DNA of 45,677 nt from Nemertoderma westbladi (lineage: Eukaryota; Xenacoelomorpha; Nemertodermatida; Nemertodermatidae), in assembly GCA_032718475.1 (NCBI GenBank), contig JAUCBJ010007693.1, positions 1 to 45,677 on the forward strand. The letters run 5' to 3'. The notes beneath the pieces are model-generated. The model was not told the origin of the DNA. It saw only the letters and a list, made by a program, of their open reading frames with translations, and searched no databases. How positions within the stretch are numbered: the stretch's first letter is position 1; the number at the start of each line of letters is the position of its first letter. Position numbers and translations under genes: made by a program. Of the stretch, positions 44,593 through 45,677 are shown in pieces.

Positions 44593-45677
44593 TTCTAGTA
44601 TATAAACCCTAAATTAAATAAGAACACTCAAAACATATTTTATGGCAAAAAAATTACGATTTTACGATATACAGTAGTGCAAAACGCATTTGGGCACCGA
44701 GGAGTATTTATGTGTAGAGTGCACACCTGTATGGAAGTGCTACCCTCATCTCGTGTGAAGCTGGTATCAATCTTGATTCCGGTACGAGCAGTGCAATTTC
44801 TCTAACTCCAACCGAGACGTGTACTGCAACAATATCTAAGCACTCTACTCAACGCACACATATCGCCTGTATAATAATGATCTCTAATAAGAATACAAAT
44901 AACAAAATTGCAGATACTGGTGTAAATTGACCGCAATTGAAAAAAGTCCATCTCCTGCGCAAATTGGTCACATGAAACAAAGAAAATACTGACAATGAAC
45001 ACATGATTGGTGTTTGCGGTCATTTTGCGCAATTAAGTTCCTTTTCGACAATGCCACCACTATAGGCGGAGCAGTTAAAATTTATGTTGGTCATAAATAT
45101 GATTTCGAATCTATGTTAATCAAACATTGGCATGTATATTATAAATGTAGATCTGTACAATAGATCTTCGCTTTTAAGCTTAAAAGTACCAAAAATCATC
45201 TATATCATATATAATAAACCCTATAAATACCGGCCTTTAAAATATTGTATTGTACAAAATAGCGCAGGGGGGGTGGGGGGGGGGGGGGGGTGGGTCATAT
45301 TGAACTCCCTTTTTAAATCTTAATGTTAATGAAAACGTCTGATTTTTATTTTGCATGATTATGCCACTATTCTGAAATTAACGAAAAGAAAATCATAACT
45401 GGGTTGGTTTTTTGCAGCACCAAAATTTAAAGTAGCTAACAATTTTGAAATAATATATAACTTATAATATAGGTGTTTTGTGGCTCTGAATCCATTAGAC
45501 GACATTTTAAAATCATATGGTTACTATAATGGCAGTTCTGTCCACTATGTTGGCACAAAATGAAAAAAATAACAATTAGGCCTAACCAACACTTTTTAGT
45601 TTAATCCCAACCTTTTTAATTGATTATTCCGTGCTATAAATTCACATTTTTTAGGTTTTCTGGAACGCTGATTCTAA
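44593..45677. other. Intergenic, no gene; G-rich tract
   Basis: G7-T-G16-T-G3 at 45267-45294 is a potential quadruplex. The rest is AT-rich without recognisable features. Confidence 0.55.

Overview
This is a stretch of animal nuclear DNA. It is AT-rich and dominated by non-LTR retrotransposon relics, tRNA-derived SINEs, minisatellites, homopolymer runs and noncoding DNA transposons. It has one recognisable host coding exon: the 3' part of a rhodopsin-family G-protein-coupled receptor, with a normal intron acceptor. Intron structure, CR1/L2-like and RTE-like LINEs, recurrent GTAGGCCTAC palindromes and the repeat types suggest a marine invertebrate, possibly an echinoderm or another invertebrate deuterostome. 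That taxonomic guess is inference only. No operons, CRISPR arrays, intact rRNA or tRNA genes, or viral genes were seen.

Layout. 0.2-2.3 kb: a broken reverse transcriptase (RT) of a CR1/Jockey-like LINE (LINE A). 2.5-9.7 kb: simple repeats, a dispersed ~150-bp monomer family built around CCCTCTAGCGG that grows into a 315-bp dimeric array ending in a GAC microsatellite, and two GGACAATTCGGTCCC palindromic clusters. 9.75-11.97 kb: a rolling-circle-like element (family 2, copy B1) interrupted by a 5'-truncated RTE-like LINE (LINE B) with a 12-bp target-site duplication. 14.16-23.56 kb: five family 1 elements (H1-H5) head to tail with no spacer, followed directly by a second family 2 copy (B2). 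All have an asymmetric inverted repeat and all end in the hairpin CGGGCC-GCTA-GGCCCG followed by CTAGT. H1 and H5 also carry GAGCC-type satellite arrays. 23.6-24.8 kb: a second LINE B copy. 24.8-30.3 kb: unique AT-rich DNA with no exon that I recognise.

30.3-31.1 kb: a 41-bp minisatellite. 31.2-31.4 kb: a strong ~50-bp-arm hairpin. 33.0-33.2 and 39.4-39.7 kb: 15-bp minisatellites sharing the core CCGGACAATTG. 35.2-35.9 kb: a tRNA-derived SINE whose 3' end runs into a 36-bp minisatellite. 36.0-36.85 kb: the GPCR exon (minus strand). 37.1-37.9 kb: a LINE B copy split by a 296-bp SINE-like insertion. 38.07-38.56 kb: ten near-identical 50-bp repeats. 40.0-40.3 kb: the 3' end of an L2/CR1-type LINE. 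40.9-42.5 kb: a large fold-back structure. 43.7-44.6 kb: a further LINE B copy on the plus strand.

The most notable system is the gapless six-unit array of rolling-circle-like (Helentron/HINE-type) elements. One junction joins two different families at the exact termini. One 19-bp 5' terminus is doubled, and the terminus of the next unit is missing. All coordinates and homologies come from reading the sequence by eye; no searches were run.
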